Positions 44,159-53,719 of a stretch of 64,000 nucleotides of DNA are shown here, in pieces. Position 1 is the first letter of the stretch, and each line of letters begins with the position of its first letter. The stretch is from Paenibacillus barcinonensis. Lineage in GTDB: Bacteria; Bacillota; Bacilli; Paenibacillales; Paenibacillaceae. Location of the stretch: positions 310,001 to 374,000 of the forward strand of contig NZ_QJSW01000001.1 in assembly GCF_003217495.1 (NCBI RefSeq). Direction: 5' to 3'. A model generated the notes under the pieces. That model was not told where the DNA came from. It was given only the letters and a program-made list of their open reading frames with translations, and did not search any database. Made by a program: the position numbers and the translations under genes.

Positions 44159-46078
44159 TTGAAATATCGGAAAACCTTATTTATTTTACTGGCTCTTAGC
44201 CTGTTCCCTTCGTCTCCTGCCGCTCAAGCACAGGAGACGAAGACGGCTATGCCCATTTTTTCAGCACACAATCAAAGGAGGATTCCCATGAGTAAACTAT
44301 TGAAACGTTCCGAAGTGCCAGCCGAGCATACATGGAAACTGGAAGATTTATTTGCCGATCAGAAGGCTTGGGATCAGGAATATGAAGAAGTATCTTCTAT
44401 GCTGAAGAAAGCCTCCGAATTCCAAGGTAAACTTAATCAGCCCGATACACTCAAAGCTTGCTTCGAATTCGAAGACAAAATCGGACTCAAGCTTGAACGA
44501 CTTTTCGTATACGCTCGTATGCATCAGGATGAAGACACAGCTAACCCTACATATCAAAGCCTGTCCCAAAAAGCGCAAAAGCTGGGTGTAAACGTAGGTG
44601 AAGCACTTTCCTTCGTGACACCTGAGATTCTATCTTTACCAGACGCAGAGCTGGACGCTTTCATCAACAATGAGCAACTTGCCGCCTATACCTTCACGCT
44701 GGAGGAGATGAAACGCGAGAAAGCCCATGTATTAAGTCAGGCTGAAGAAGCTCTGCTCGCACAGGTGGGCAATCTTTCCCAAGCTCCTCAGACAATTTTT
44801 GGCATGCTAAACAACGCCGATCTCAAGTTTCCACGAATCAAGGATGAGAAGGGTAATGAGGTCGAGCTGACGCATGGCAGCTACATTCAATTTCTCGAAA
44901 ATCCTAATCGTGAAGTTCGTGAGCGCGCCTTCAAAGCAGTATACGAAACGTACGCCAAACAAAAAAACACGATTGCAGCTGCGCTAAATGCCAATGTGAC
45001 CAAAAACATGTTTTATGCCAACGTGCGGAAATATCCTTCTGTAATGGAAATGAATCTGTATGGTGACAACATTCCGACCGATGTTTATACCAATCTGGTG
45101 GATACGATTCACGAGAGTCTTCCTTTGCTGCATCGCTATATGGATCTTCGGAAAAAATTGCTTGGCGTAGATCAACTGCACATGTATGATCTGTTCGCTC
45201 CGCTCGTGGATGAATACAAAATGGATATCACGTATGAAGAAGCCAAGCAGACGGTAAAAGCAGGTCTGGCTCCACTCGGCAAGGATTATGCAGAAGCACT
45301 TAAGTCCGGTTATGATAACCGCTGGATCGACGTATATGAAAATGAAAACAAACGCTCAGGCGCTTACGCATGGGGTGCTTACGGCACTCACCCGTATGTT
45401 CTGCTTAACCATAAGGACAATCTGAACAGCATGTTCACACTTGCTCATGAGATGGGTCACGCGCTGCATTCACACTATTCGGATACAACCCTTTCGTATC
45501 GTGATGCGCAGTATACCATTTTCCTGGCAGAGGTTGCTTCGACCACAAATGAGGCCTTGCTTATGGATTATATGCTGAATAAATCAACGGATCCGAAGGA
45601 AAAACTATACCTGCTCACGTATTATGCAGATCAGTTCCGCACCACCGTATTCCGCCAAACGATGTTTGCCGAATTCGAGAAAATTATTCATGAGCGTGCA
45701 GAGCAGGGCGAAGCTCTCACACCACAGCTGCTATCGGAAATTTATTATGACCTGAATGTGCAATATCATGGCAAAAACATGGTCGTTGACAAAGATATCG
45801 AGATGGAATGGGCGCGTATTCCTCACTTCTATAACAGCTTCTACGTATATAAATACGCTACAGGCTTCTCGGCAGCGACCAGCTTCTCCAAGCAAATTCT
45901 GGAGGAAGGTCAGCCTGCTGTAGACCGCTATCTCGGCTTCCTGAAAAGTGGCGGGAGCGACTACTCGATCAATATTTTGAAAAAAGCCGGTGTAGATATG
46001 TCTACACCACAGCCAATTCGTGAAGCAATGAGCGTATTCAAGGACCTGATTGAGCAGATGGAGCAATTAACCAAATAA
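44159..46078 (+). CDS. pepF: Oligoendopeptidase F, with two possible translation starts
   Basis: M3-family zinc endopeptidase acting on peptides of about 7-17 residues. The zinc motif HEMGH is near residue 430 in TLAHEMGHALHSH, with the further Glu ligand about 28 residues on (FLAEVASTTNEAL). Two starts in one frame each have an excellent ribosome site: TTG at 44159 after AAGGAGG, giving a signal-peptide-like N-terminus (LFILLALSLFPSSPAAQAQ), and ATG at 44288 after AAAGGAGG, giving the usual cytosolic 596-residue PepF (MSKLLKRSEVP). Both exported and cytosolic forms may be made. A terminator follows. Confidence 0.92.
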   Translation: MKYRKTLFILLALSLFPSSPAAQAQETKTAMPIFSAHNQRRIPMSKLLKRSEVPAEHTWKLEDLFADQKAWDQEYEEVSSMLKKASEFQGKLNQPDTLKACFEFEDKIGLKLERLFVYARMHQDEDTANPTYQSLSQKAQKLGVNVGEALSFVTPEILSLPDAELDAFINNEQLAAYTFTLEEMKREKAHVLSQAEEALLAQVGNLSQAPQTIFGMLNNADLKFPRIKDEKGNEVELTHGSYIQFLENPNREVRERAFKAVYETYAKQKNTIAAALNANVTKNMFYANVRKYPSVMEMNLYGDNIPTDVYTNLVDTIHESLPLLHRYMDLRKKLLGVDQLHMYDLFAPLVDEYKMDITYEEAKQTVKAGLAPLGKDYAEALKSGYDNRWIDVYENENKRSGAYAWGAYGTHPYVLLNHKDNLNSMFTLAHEMGHALHSHYSDTTLSYRDAQYTIFLAEVASTTNEALLMDYMLNKSTDPKEKLYLLTYYADQFRTTVFRQTMFAEFEKIIHERAEQGEALTPQLLSEIYYDLNVQYHGKNMVVDKDIEMEWARIPHFYNSFYVYKYATGFSAATSFSKQILEEGQPAVDRYLGFLKSGGSDYSINILKKAGVDMSTPQPIREAMSVFKDLIEQMEQLTK

Positions 46079-46101
46079 GGATACACTGACCTGTAATCTG
46101 T

Positions 46102-46130
46102 ATCCCTTGCCCCAACGGGCAAGGGATTTT
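46102..46130 (+). terminator. Terminator of pepF
   Basis: A perfect 10-bp stem (TCCCTTGCCC and complement) with a 4-nt loop, then TTTTAT. Confidence 0.88.
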
Positions 46131-46210
46131 ATAATCAAGCAAGATGCAGTTTGCTTCAAAAAGGGTAATGCATCTCTAGTTCGCAAATGTTCAACAAGGA
46201 GGCAACATCC

Positions 46211-46597
46211 ATGAAAATGCAATGGGCGCTTATTGCAGGTCTCGTTTTTGCACTGCTTACAGGGGTTTTCGCCGTCATCAATGTCGATTCCGTACAGGTT
46301 AACCTGCTGTTTAATACCGTTCGAGTTCCATTGATTCTATTAATTCTGGGCTGTACGCTAATTGGTGGAATTATTGTCGGCTCTTATGGAATCTTCCGTC
46401 AATACCGATTGCAGCGTGAAAATAAACGCTTGAAATTGCGTATTAGTGAACTGGAGGCTTCTACAGCCAGCACAGCTGTACCTGTGTCATACGACAGCCT
46501 GAACTCTATCGGTTCAAGCGAACCTGAACATGATGAACAGTTGCACAATGATTCCATTCAAAGTCAGCATAAAGGAAATTCTACAGGAACATTGTAA
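46211..46597 (+). CDS. LapA-domain (DUF1049) membrane protein
   Basis: A 128-residue protein with two membrane helices (about 5-23 and 38-62) characteristic of the LapA/DUF1049 fold (FAVINVDSVQVNLLFNTVRV between them), then a coiled coil (QLQRENKRLKLRISELEA-type) and a polar Ser/His/Gln-rich tail. In Gram-negatives LapA supports LPS assembly; in Bacillota the role is unknown. GGAGG 8 nt before the ATG at 46211 sets the start. Confidence 0.85.
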   Translation: MKMQWALIAGLVFALLTGVFAVINVDSVQVNLLFNTVRVPLILLILGCTLIGGIIVGSYGIFRQYRLQRENKRLKLRISELEASTASTAVPVSYDSLNSIGSSEPEHDEQLHNDSIQSQHKGNSTGTL

Positions 46598-46606
46598 AAT
46601 CAGAAA

Positions 46607-46662
46607 CAGCCTGCTGGCGAGCCGGGAATGGACATGCCTCCCCTTTCCAGTCAGGCTGTATT
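46607..46662 (+). terminator. Possible terminator after the LapA-domain gene
   Basis: CAGCCTG (46607-46613) pairs with CAGGCTG (46652-46658) around a GC-rich interior with partial pairing, followed by TATTCTTTT. The stem is imperfect. Confidence 0.5.
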
Positions 46663-46713
46663 CTTTTACTCAAACCATGCCAGCAGGCGGCATAATTTAA
46701 GGAGGAAGATCCC

Positions 46714-47757
46714 ATGAGCTTTACCATTAATGAATCTTACGTTCTGTCTTTTCTCAAAAAATTACTTGATACACCAAGCCCAAGCGGATACACCCGGCAC
46801 ATTATAGAGATGATCTGCGAGGAAGCAGAGTCCCTGAATATCTCCTGGGATCTGAACAACAAAGGTGGTGCCGTGCTCACTTGGCCAGGTCAGGATTCTT
46901 CCAAAACCATCGCCCTTAGTGCACATGTAGACACACTAGGTGCAATGGTACGTTCCATTACACCTTATGGAACGTTGAAGCTGACCTCTGTAGGCGGTTT
47001 TACGATGCACAGCATTGAGAACGAATACTGCTCCATTCATACAAGAGATGGCAAGGTATATACGGGAACCATTCTATCTCTGCATCCTTCCGTGCATGTC
47101 TACCCGGATGCCCGAACATTCGAACGTTCAGAGAACCACATGGAGGTTCGCATTGATGAACTGGTTTCCTCCAAAGAGGATGTATTGAATCTCGGAATCG
47201 GCGTTGGTGACTTTATCTCGTTTGATGCTCGTGCTGTCATTACACCAAGCGGTTATATCAAATCACGTCATCTGGATGATAAAGCCAGCGTCGCTGCCCT
47301 GTTCGGCATTCTTGAATCTGCGCATCGGGAAGGCTGGAAGCCCGTACATAACGTTACACTGCTCATCTCAAACTATGAAGAGGTTGGACACGGAGCAGCT
47401 TACATTCCGGCCAATATCAGTGAAATGATTGCCGTAGACATGGGAGCTATGGGAGATGATCTCAGCTGTAAAGAAACCGATGTATCCATATGTGCCAAAG
47501 ACTCCTCTGGCCCTTACGACTACGATATGACAAGTCGTCTGATTGAGCTGGCGAAGCAAGCAGGTATGGATTATGTCGTCGACATTTACCCTCAATATGG
47601 CTCAGACGGAAGCGCAGCTCTGCGCGGCGGTAACAACATTCGTGCGGCATTAATCGGCCCTGGCGTGCATGCTTCTCACTCCATGGAGCGTACTCACACC
47701 AAAGCGGTAATCAATACAGCACGTCTGCTTGCCGCATATATCACCACACAGGAATAA
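46714..47757 (+). CDS. M42-family aminopeptidase (FrvX/YtoP type)
   Basis: Di-metal glutamyl-aminopeptidase/endoglucanase M42 family, 347 residues. Ligands and catalytic residues are visible: His and Asp in SAHVDTLGAM near 71, the bridging Asp in RHLDDKASVAAL near 190, Glu-Glu in NYEEVGHGA near 223, Asp in AVDMGAMG near 244, and a final His in THTKAVI near 330. M42 enzymes form tetrahedral dodecamers that trim peptides. Ribosome site AAGGAGG precedes the ATG. It fits with PepF upstream in a peptide-turnover neighbourhood. Confidence 0.9.
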   Translation: MSFTINESYVLSFLKKLLDTPSPSGYTRHIIEMICEEAESLNISWDLNNKGGAVLTWPGQDSSKTIALSAHVDTLGAMVRSITPYGTLKLTSVGGFTMHSIENEYCSIHTRDGKVYTGTILSLHPSVHVYPDARTFERSENHMEVRIDELVSSKEDVLNLGIGVGDFISFDARAVITPSGYIKSRHLDDKASVAALFGILESAHREGWKPVHNVTLLISNYEEVGHGAAYIPANISEMIAVDMGAMGDDLSCKETDVSICAKDSSGPYDYDMTSRLIELAKQAGMDYVVDIYPQYGSDGSAALRGGNNIRAALIGPGVHASHSMERTHTKAVINTARLLAAYITTQE

Positions 47758-47817
47758 ATCACTAAGTCTAATTCGTATGTCTATTGGATATGCATTTATC
47801 TTCCTTCATCACAGGAC

Positions 47818-47870
47818 AAAAGGACACATCCTCCTCAGCACATTCATTGTGCGAGAAAATGTGTCCTTTG
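47818..47870 (+). terminator. Terminator of the M42 aminopeptidase gene
   Basis: AAAGGACACAT pairs with ATGTGTCCTTT around an inner GCACA/TGTGC stem, then TTG and T-rich sequence. Confidence 0.8.
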
Positions 47871-47955
47871 TTATGTTCTTACGCAGCGACGCCTCTTAAT
47901 CGCGTCATTCAAGCCAGTTCTACATTATTCCGATCCGTTTGATTAAAGCAAAAAA

Positions 47956-47998
47956 TGCCTTTCTTCAAAGCAGCTTTCAGCCACCTTGAAGAAAGGCA
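47956..47998 (-). terminator. Terminator of the ABC-F gene
   Basis: TGCCTTTCTTCAA pairs with TTGAAGAAAGGCA; TTTTTTGC follows on the minus strand, 30 bp past the ABC-F stop. Confidence 0.85.
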
Positions 47999-48026
47999 AT
48001 GATATGTTTTTCATACCTAATACCGA

Positions 48027-49970
48027 TCAGGATTTATTCTGTTCAATCTGCTCAGCGATCTCATTCAGTACAGTCCAGCGCTCCATTAATTCATCCAGAT
48101 GACGTTCAGCCTCGGTTTGCTCGGTCATTAACTCCTGCAAACGGGCAGAATCACTGAAGGCATTCTCCATCTCTTTGTTGATTCGCACCAGATTCGCTTC
48201 AGCCTTCTCAATGTTCTCATCAATCTGATCAAATTCACGCTGCTCCTTAAAACTGAATTTCAGCTTCGGCTTCGCAGGGGCAGCGGAGGCAGCAGGAACA
48301 GCCTCGGAGGCTTTTTCATTTGCCTGTTTTTTGGCAGCAGGAACAGCACCACTCTGCTGATTAACAGGCGCATTTTTAAGCATCCATTCTGCATATTCGC
48401 TATAATCACCTACGTGCACACGGATGGCTCCATCACCCTCAAACGCCAGCACTTTATCGACCGTACGATCCAGGAAATACCGATCATGCGATACTACAAA
48501 CACAACGCCTGGGAAATCATCCAGATAGTCTTCCAGTACCGCAAGCGTCTGAATATCCAGATCATTCGTCGGCTCATCCAGCAGCAATACATTGGGAGCC
48601 GCCATCAGAATTCGCAGCAGGTAGAGCCGCCGTTTCTCTCCACCGGACAAACGAGCTATGGGCGTCCATTGTGAGGCTGGACTGAATAAAAAGCGCTCCA
48701 GCATCTGGGCTGCTGTAATGAGTGAACCGTCAGCTGTTTTAATATTTTCGGCCACTTCCTTGATATATTCAATAACACGCATTGTCTCGTCCATTTCCTG
48801 ATGCTCCTGGGTGAAGTAACCCAAGTTGACAGTTGGCCCAAGTACAACTTCTCCGGCATCCGGCTGTAATCTGCCCGAGATCATCTGTAGCAAGGTGGAT
48901 TTACCACTGCCATTCGGACCAACAATGCCTACACGATCACCCGGCACGGCGATGTAGCTCAGATCTTCAATCAGCTTGCGGTCATCCGCAGACTTGGAGA
49001 GATGCTCGATCTCCAGTATTTTTTTACCCAGACGTGTGGAGCCAACAGACACCTCCAGGGAACCAGAACGCTGAATCCCCTGCTGATCTTTAAGCTGTTC
49101 AAACCGATCAATTCGCGCCTTCTGTTTCGTCGTGCGCGCCTTGGCTCCCCGGCGAATCCAGGCAAGCTCGGTTCGCAGCAGATTTTGACGTTTCTGCTCC
49201 GAAGCCACTTCCCGCTCCTCCCGTTCAGCCTTCAGCTCCAGAAAACGTGTATAGTTTGCCTCATATCGGAACAAGCGTCCATGGTCAAGCTCCAGCATGA
49301 CATTAGCTACACGGTCGAGGAAGTAGCGATCATGCGTAATCATAAGCAATGCGCCACGCCGCTTCTGCAAATATTGCTCCAGCCACACAACTGAATCGTT
49401 ATCAATATGGTTCGTCGGCTCATCCAGAATGAGCAGTTCGCAAGGATGAATTAACGCTGCCGCCAAGGCAACCCTTTTGCGCTGTCCACCTGACAGGGTA
49501 CCCATAAGCGCATCAAATTGCTGTATACCCAGTTTGGACAAAATACTTTTTGCTTCACTCTCCATCTGCCAGAGCTGAAGTTGCTCCATCTGTTGATTCA
49601 GATGCATCAAGCGCTCGTTCAGTGCGTTATCCGACGGATTCAATTCCAGCAGCTCCATCGTTTCTGTATACTCACGTACCGTTCTCATCTCAGCGCCATC
49701 GCCTTCAAACACCTGCTGTAATACTGTATTATTCGGATTAAACTCCGGGTTCTGTGCCAGGAATTGCACACGTACATCATTTCCTATAGCAATCTGACCC
49801 TCATCTGCCGGCTCTAAACCGGCAATAACTCGCAAAAACGTAGATTTCCCCGTGCCATTCACACCCACTACGCCGATTTTATCCTGATCCTCCATCCCAA
49901 ATGAAGCATCATTGAACAAAATTTTCTCGCCATAACTTTTTGCAATTTGTTCTACCGTCATTATGTTCAT
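48027..49970 (-). CDS. ABC-F family ATPase, Uup/YfmR-like
   Basis: A 647-residue soluble protein with two ABC ATPase domains. Walker A: GVNGTGKST near 38 and GPNGSGKST near 350. Signatures: LSGGQRKRV and LSGGEKRRL. Walker B: LLILDEPTNHID and VLLLDEPTNDLD. The inter-domain linker (P-site interaction motif region) is about 240-310, and a Lys/Glu coiled coil closes the protein (about 575-645), as in Uup/YfmR. Such proteins act on the ribosome exit or peptidyl site; antibiotic protection is not implied by sequence. An Ala/Pro-rich stretch separates domain 2 from the coiled coil. Confidence 0.9.
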   Translation of the reverse strand: MNIMTVEQIAKSYGEKILFNDASFGMEDQDKIGVVGVNGTGKSTFLRVIAGLEPADEGQIAIGNDVRVQFLAQNPEFNPNNTVLQQVFEGDGAEMRTVREYTETMELLELNPSDNALNERLMHLNQQMEQLQLWQMESEAKSILSKLGIQQFDALMGTLSGGQRKRVALAAALIHPCELLILDEPTNHIDNDSVVWLEQYLQKRRGALLMITHDRYFLDRVANVMLELDHGRLFRYEANYTRFLELKAEREEREVASEQKRQNLLRTELAWIRRGAKARTTKQKARIDRFEQLKDQQGIQRSGSLEVSVGSTRLGKKILEIEHLSKSADDRKLIEDLSYIAVPGDRVGIVGPNGSGKSTLLQMISGRLQPDAGEVVLGPTVNLGYFTQEHQEMDETMRVIEYIKEVAENIKTADGSLITAAQMLERFLFSPASQWTPIARLSGGEKRRLYLLRILMAAPNVLLLDEPTNDLDIQTLAVLEDYLDDFPGVVFVVSHDRYFLDRTVDKVLAFEGDGAIRVHVGDYSEYAEWMLKNAPVNQQSGAVPAAKKQANEKASEAVPAASAAPAKPKLKFSFKEQREFDQIDENIEKAEANLVRINKEMENAFSDSARLQELMTEQTEAERHLDELMERWTVLNEIAEQIEQNKS

Positions 49971-50048
49971 TGCTCGTTACCCACACTTCTCTGTAATTTG
50001 AGATGCTCTACCCTCTAATAAACGTATTACGCACGCTCCCGTAATTTC

Positions 50049-50627
50049 CTATACCTGCAAAAAGGAACGACAGCCGTCCAAAAACAATGCCGCCGCAAAT
50101 GATATTCGCTTGTTCAGATCCGTCTCATTAAATTCAGGATTCAGCATAATATCCATCTTCAGTCGATCCAGAATACCGATATACGCTTCTGCCAGCAGGA
50201 CTGGCTCGGGTACTCCGGCACTCTCAAGAACACTGCGTACGATGCTCATGTATTCATTCATAAAGGCTTTCATAAACTTCATCAAGTCCGGATCATTATT
50301 CGGTGCCATAAAAAATAACTTGGTATGATTGCGACGCTCATAATAATACGTCAGATGTGTTTTCGCAATGGCAGCAAGCTTGTCACCCGTATTTTCATTT
50401 GCCTGCAAAGCGTATTCCAGTCGGCTGATAAAGCTGTTACAATCTCGCATGGACACAGCAACAAACAACTGCTCCTTGCTTTTGAAATACAAATAAATCG
50501 TGCCCTTGGCAATGCCCGCCTCATCTGCAATATCGGACATTTTGGTCTCATAGAACCCTTTCGATCCAAAAATGCCATAGGCTGCATCCAGAATAGCCTC
50601 CGATTTATCTCCTTGTATCGTACTCAA
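50049..50627 (-). CDS. TetR-family transcriptional regulator
   Basis: A 192-residue repressor type. The N-terminal helix-turn-helix is at about 8-55 (ILDAAYGIFGSKGFYETKMS, then GIAKGTIYLYFKSKEQL). The C-terminal ligand domain resembles FadR/YsiA-like proteins that sense acyl-CoA, but the ligand is not predictable. The start is TTG at 50627 after a GGAGGG region. It lies 14 bp behind the DUF92 gene on the same strand and is likely cotranscribed with it. Confidence 0.87.
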   Translation of the reverse strand: MSTIQGDKSEAILDAAYGIFGSKGFYETKMSDIADEAGIAKGTIYLYFKSKEQLFVAVSMRDCNSFISRLEYALQANENTGDKLAAIAKTHLTYYYERRNHTKLFFMAPNNDPDLMKFMKAFMNEYMSIVRSVLESAGVPEPVLLAEAYIGILDRLKMDIMLNPEFNETDLNKRISFAAALFLDGCRSFLQV

Positions 50628-50641
50628 CCTGCATTCCCTCC

Positions 50642-51451
50642 CTATAACGCCAACATACTGCCTATTCCTATGGCTATACCTCCACCAATCAAAGAACTGA
50701 GCACATTGACCAGATCATTGCTCATCCATGACAAGCCCCTAGCCCTTACCGTCTTATGACCGCAGTGTTCATGAACCTCTACCTCACGTCCACACACCGT
50801 ACAGCGATACATCTTCTGTACCGTTGCACCCAGATAGGAATCCGCGAACGCTCCCGCTAAACCACCTATCAATCCCGTCAACATCCAGCCCAGCCAGTTC
50901 ATCTGCTCGATCCCGCTAATCCATGCAAAAACAAACGCACCGAGACCAATTAAAGCGCCACCCAGAGCGGCAGCAGCACTTCCCAGTAAAGACACTCCCC
51001 CGGAAGCTCCAGGCGTGAGCACCTTCCAGGTCATTACGGAACGAGGCGGCTTGCGACTCAGACTTCCGACCTCTGTTGCCCAGGTATCTGAGGTGACGGT
51101 TGCCATTACTCCGATAAAAGCATACATCCAGGCCGGGTGTGGAACCCACCAGTTGGCAAGACATAACAGCATGCCCATGCCGCCATTCGCCATCACTTGC
51201 CCGGCATCCCGATTACCTGTCTTGGCATAAGACTTCTCCATCTCCTGCTTCCGTTCTTTACGAAACCGGGACAGCAGTGTTGATGTGATGAAAAATAACA
51301 AGAGCGTACCGAACCAGAACAGATTGCCTGCCCCGTAATATATCGTACCCATCATAATGGCTGCCAAGCATCCTGACAGAGTTAGCGATTTTTTTGCATA
51401 AGCGGCTCCCGCTACCAATGAAGCACACACAGCACCAATCATCCAATCCAT
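50642..51451 (-). CDS. DUF92-family membrane protein
   Basis: A 269-residue membrane protein with six to seven helices. The family blocks are GNRDAGQVMANGGMGMLL, ATVTSDTWATEVG, TPGASGGVSLLGSAAAALGG and GAFADSYLGATVQ. A loop near residue 220 has CTVCG...HEHCGH, a probable zinc site. Relatives include TMEM19 and a phytol/dolichol kinase-like group (VTE6), so a role in isoprenoid phosphate metabolism is possible but inferred. GGAGAG precedes the ATG. Confidence 0.85.
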   Translation of the reverse strand: MDWMIGAVCASLVAGAAYAKKSLTLSGCLAAIMMGTIYYGAGNLFWFGTLLLFFITSTLLSRFRKERKQEMEKSYAKTGNRDAGQVMANGGMGMLLCLANWWVPHPAWMYAFIGVMATVTSDTWATEVGSLSRKPPRSVMTWKVLTPGASGGVSLLGSAAAALGGALIGLGAFVFAWISGIEQMNWLGWMLTGLIGGLAGAFADSYLGATVQKMYRCTVCGREVEVHEHCGHKTVRARGLSWMSNDLVNVLSSLIGGGIAIGIGSMLAL

Positions 51452-51679
51452 AAGCTCTCCTGCATGTGATATTTATGCCGTTCACATGACCTTTATTTTA
51501 TTTTGAAAGTTAATTATACCACGGTTTGCAGCCAATGCCGAAACGGAACATAGAGCCTGACAAAACCTTATTTACTTTTAAGTTTCCCTTCAGGTTCATC
51601 GGTTACAATAAGCTCAGATCAAACCACTGGATAGCTGCGACCTAGGTTCGTACATAACGATAGAAATGAGGGCATAACG

Positions 51680-52102
51680 ATGAATGCGAGAAGAGTTTTT
51701 ATCCTGGGCACGATGATTGTAACGATGTCTTTTGCCGGAACAGCATGGGGGAAATCAGCTATTACTCCTATACCTATGCCTAAATGGTCCATTGTTGATC
51801 TGGAGAACAGCAGTGAGAATGAGGATGATGAATTTCTCAGCGCATTAAATCAGTCATCCGAAGAAGAAGTCGCTGACAAGCTGTATCGAGGCCACTCCCT
51901 GCGAAGCATCGCCCAAAGCAACGGAGGGGATTACGACAAGGTTATTGCCCTTCAGATCCGACAGCTCCAAGCACAGCTGGATGAGCGCCTTGCAAGCGGA
52001 AGCATCAGCTCCGAGCAGCACTCGCTTCAGTCGATGGAAATTACACAACTGATTACGGATAGTGCAAACAAAGCGTATATTTCGTCGGACTTCAAACTTT
52101 GA
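51680..52102 (+). CDS. Exported hypothetical protein
   Basis: A 140-residue protein with a signal peptide (MNARRVFILGTMIVTMSFAG, cleavage probably after AWG near 24), an acidic segment (ENSSENEDDEF) and a helical C-terminal part (SLRSIAQSNGGDYDKVIALQ) in which a helix-turn pattern resembles small exported proteins of Paenibacillus and Bacillus with repeated RGxSLxxIA motifs. Function unknown. It has its own short upstream region and stands alone on the plus strand. Confidence 0.72.
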   Translation: MNARRVFILGTMIVTMSFAGTAWGKSAITPIPMPKWSIVDLENSSENEDDEFLSALNQSSEEEVADKLYRGHSLRSIAQSNGGDYDKVIALQIRQLQAQLDERLASGSISSEQHSLQSMEITQLITDSANKAYISSDFKL

Positions 52103-52152
52103 CGTTGGCATGGCTATTATTTGATAACTTCAAGGCAGCGAAATGCAAAAAA

Positions 52153-52169
52153 GGAGCGCATCGCGCCCC
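52153..52169 (-). terminator. Terminator after the FAH-family gene
   Basis: GGGGCGC-GAT-GCGCTCC on the minus strand, one mismatch in the stem, followed directly by TTTTTT. Confidence 0.65.
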
Positions 52170-52244
52170 TCGGTTAACATAAATCTAATTGGATTCATGT
52201 TGCAGCCCACTACACATCCTTACGGATCATGTCAAGTTTATGAT

Positions 52245-52877
52245 TTACTCAGCTGCCTTGATTGTACATGCTCCAAGCACTGTGCCATCCCACGCCAGTT
52301 CAAGCACATCCCCTGCGTTAGCAGCACCTACACCTTCAGGCGTGCCTGTGAAAATAACATCTCCCGGCCCCAGGCCGTAATGATGACCTACATAATCTAC
52401 GATATCCTGCAAGCTGAAGATCATGTTGCTTATGTTACCACGCTGAACCTGAACACCATTCTTCATCAGCGCAAAATCTTTCTCAACCATCGCCGCAGCT
52501 CCCGGAAAGGTCTGAAACGCTGTGATGGGTGCCGAGTTTCTGAACCCTTTGGCAGCTGTCCATGGATGCCCCTTTTTCTTGATCACGGTCTGCACATCAC
52601 GCAGTGTAAAATCAATTCCGAAAGCATAGGCATCCACCAGTTCATCCACTCGCACTCCCGGCTCATAATCCCGGCCAATTCGAATGACCAACTCCGCCTC
52701 ATAATGAACCTCACCCTTGGAAGCTGGCAACTCCAGCGCTTCTCCATTCAGAGCCACAACTGCATGGGATGGTTTCATAAAAATCATCGGTTCATCCGGA
52801 ACAGCATTGCCCAGCTCCTCGGCATGAAGTTTATAATTGCGTCCTACACAATATACATTACAGATATTTGTTAACAT
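52245..52877 (-). CDS. Fumarylacetoacetate hydrolase-family protein
   Basis: A 210-residue FAH-fold enzyme. Metal ligands are visible as Glu-Glu in VHYEAELVIRIG near 60 and Asp in FGIDFTLRD near 90; YCVGRNYKLHAEELGN near 10 holds the Arg/His loop, and TGTPEGVG near 180 is conserved. Family members hydrolyse or decarboxylate C-C bonds of beta-diketo acids (oxaloacetate, acylpyruvates). Substrate unknown. It sits 60 bp behind the GDPD gene on the same strand. Confidence 0.88.
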   Translation of the reverse strand: MLTNICNVYCVGRNYKLHAEELGNAVPDEPMIFMKPSHAVVALNGEALELPASKGEVHYEAELVIRIGRDYEPGVRVDELVDAYAFGIDFTLRDVQTVIKKKGHPWTAAKGFRNSAPITAFQTFPGAAAMVEKDFALMKNGVQVQRGNISNMIFSLQDIVDYVGHHYGLGPGDVIFTGTPEGVGAANAGDVLELAWDGTVLGACTIKAAE

Positions 52878-52937
52878 GAGTTGTAACCACCTTTGCTGGA
52901 TTCAATGCTTCGATTATACACCCTGGTTTATCGGCCT

Positions 52938-53690
52938 TTAAGGTCTAAAGAAGCGGCTGCTCGTTTCCTGAAAGGCCACTTCCCAAACATCCGGCCGATT
53001 GGTACAGATCATCACATCAGGATCAATGGCAGCAAGCTTTTTCATCGAGGCCTTGTCATCCACCGTCCATGCCATCACTTGAATGCCGGCACTATGCATT
53101 TGCTTCATTAACGCCTGGTCTACATTGGTGTAACCGATGGAAAGGAAAGTACAATGCATCTGCTGCAAAACTGCAAGCAAGTCCCCTGGTTTGGCATCAA
53201 TAATCAGACCGGTTTGCAGCTCCGGCGCAAGCCTCTTCACTTCCACCAGAGCAGCCGGTTCAAAGGAAGTAATGACCACGTCATGCTGCATATGCCTTTT
53301 TCTAATTTCATGAATGACCGCTGCGGGCAAACCCGGATACATCTGCCCTTGAGTTTTCAATTCGATGTTTAATCGAACTTTGCCACAGCAGCGATCCAAA
53401 ACCTCACTGAGGGAAGGAATACGCTCACCAGTGTAATTGTTGTCTTTCCATGATCCTGCATCCAGCAGCTTCAGGGCAGCCCAATCCGTGTCCTTGACGC
53501 TTCCCTTGCCGTTGGTTGTACGTTCTAGTGTGAAGTCATGGATGACTACTGGCACACCATCTCGGGATAACTGTACATCCAGCTCCATCCATTGAACTTC
53601 CGGTCTTTCCATTGCCATATTAAATGCTGCCATCGTGTTCTCTGGTGCAATGGATGAGAATCCACGATGGGCTACACACAGATTATTCAT
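52938..53690 (-). CDS. Glycerophosphodiester phosphodiesterase
   Basis: Hydrolyses glycerophosphodiesters to glycerol 3-phosphate and an alcohol. The 250-residue TIM-barrel has HRGFSSIAPENT near residue 8 (His, Arg, Glu), MELDVQLSRDG near 36 (Glu, Asp), VIHDFTLERTT near 50 (His) and the IELKTQG Glu near 112. No signal peptide is visible, so it is probably cytosolic, unlike secreted GlpQ. It follows the capA-like gene by 29 bp. Confidence 0.92.
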   Translation of the reverse strand: MNNLCVAHRGFSSIAPENTMAAFNMAMERPEVQWMELDVQLSRDGVPVVIHDFTLERTTNGKGSVKDTDWAALKLLDAGSWKDNNYTGERIPSLSEVLDRCCGKVRLNIELKTQGQMYPGLPAAVIHEIRKRHMQHDVVITSFEPAALVEVKRLAPELQTGLIIDAKPGDLLAVLQQMHCTFLSIGYTNVDQALMKQMHSAGIQVMAWTVDDKASMKKLAAIDPDVMICTNRPDVWEVAFQETSSRFFRP

Positions 53691-53719
53691 AGTTTATCTC
53701 TCCTCAGCAACAGGCTGAT

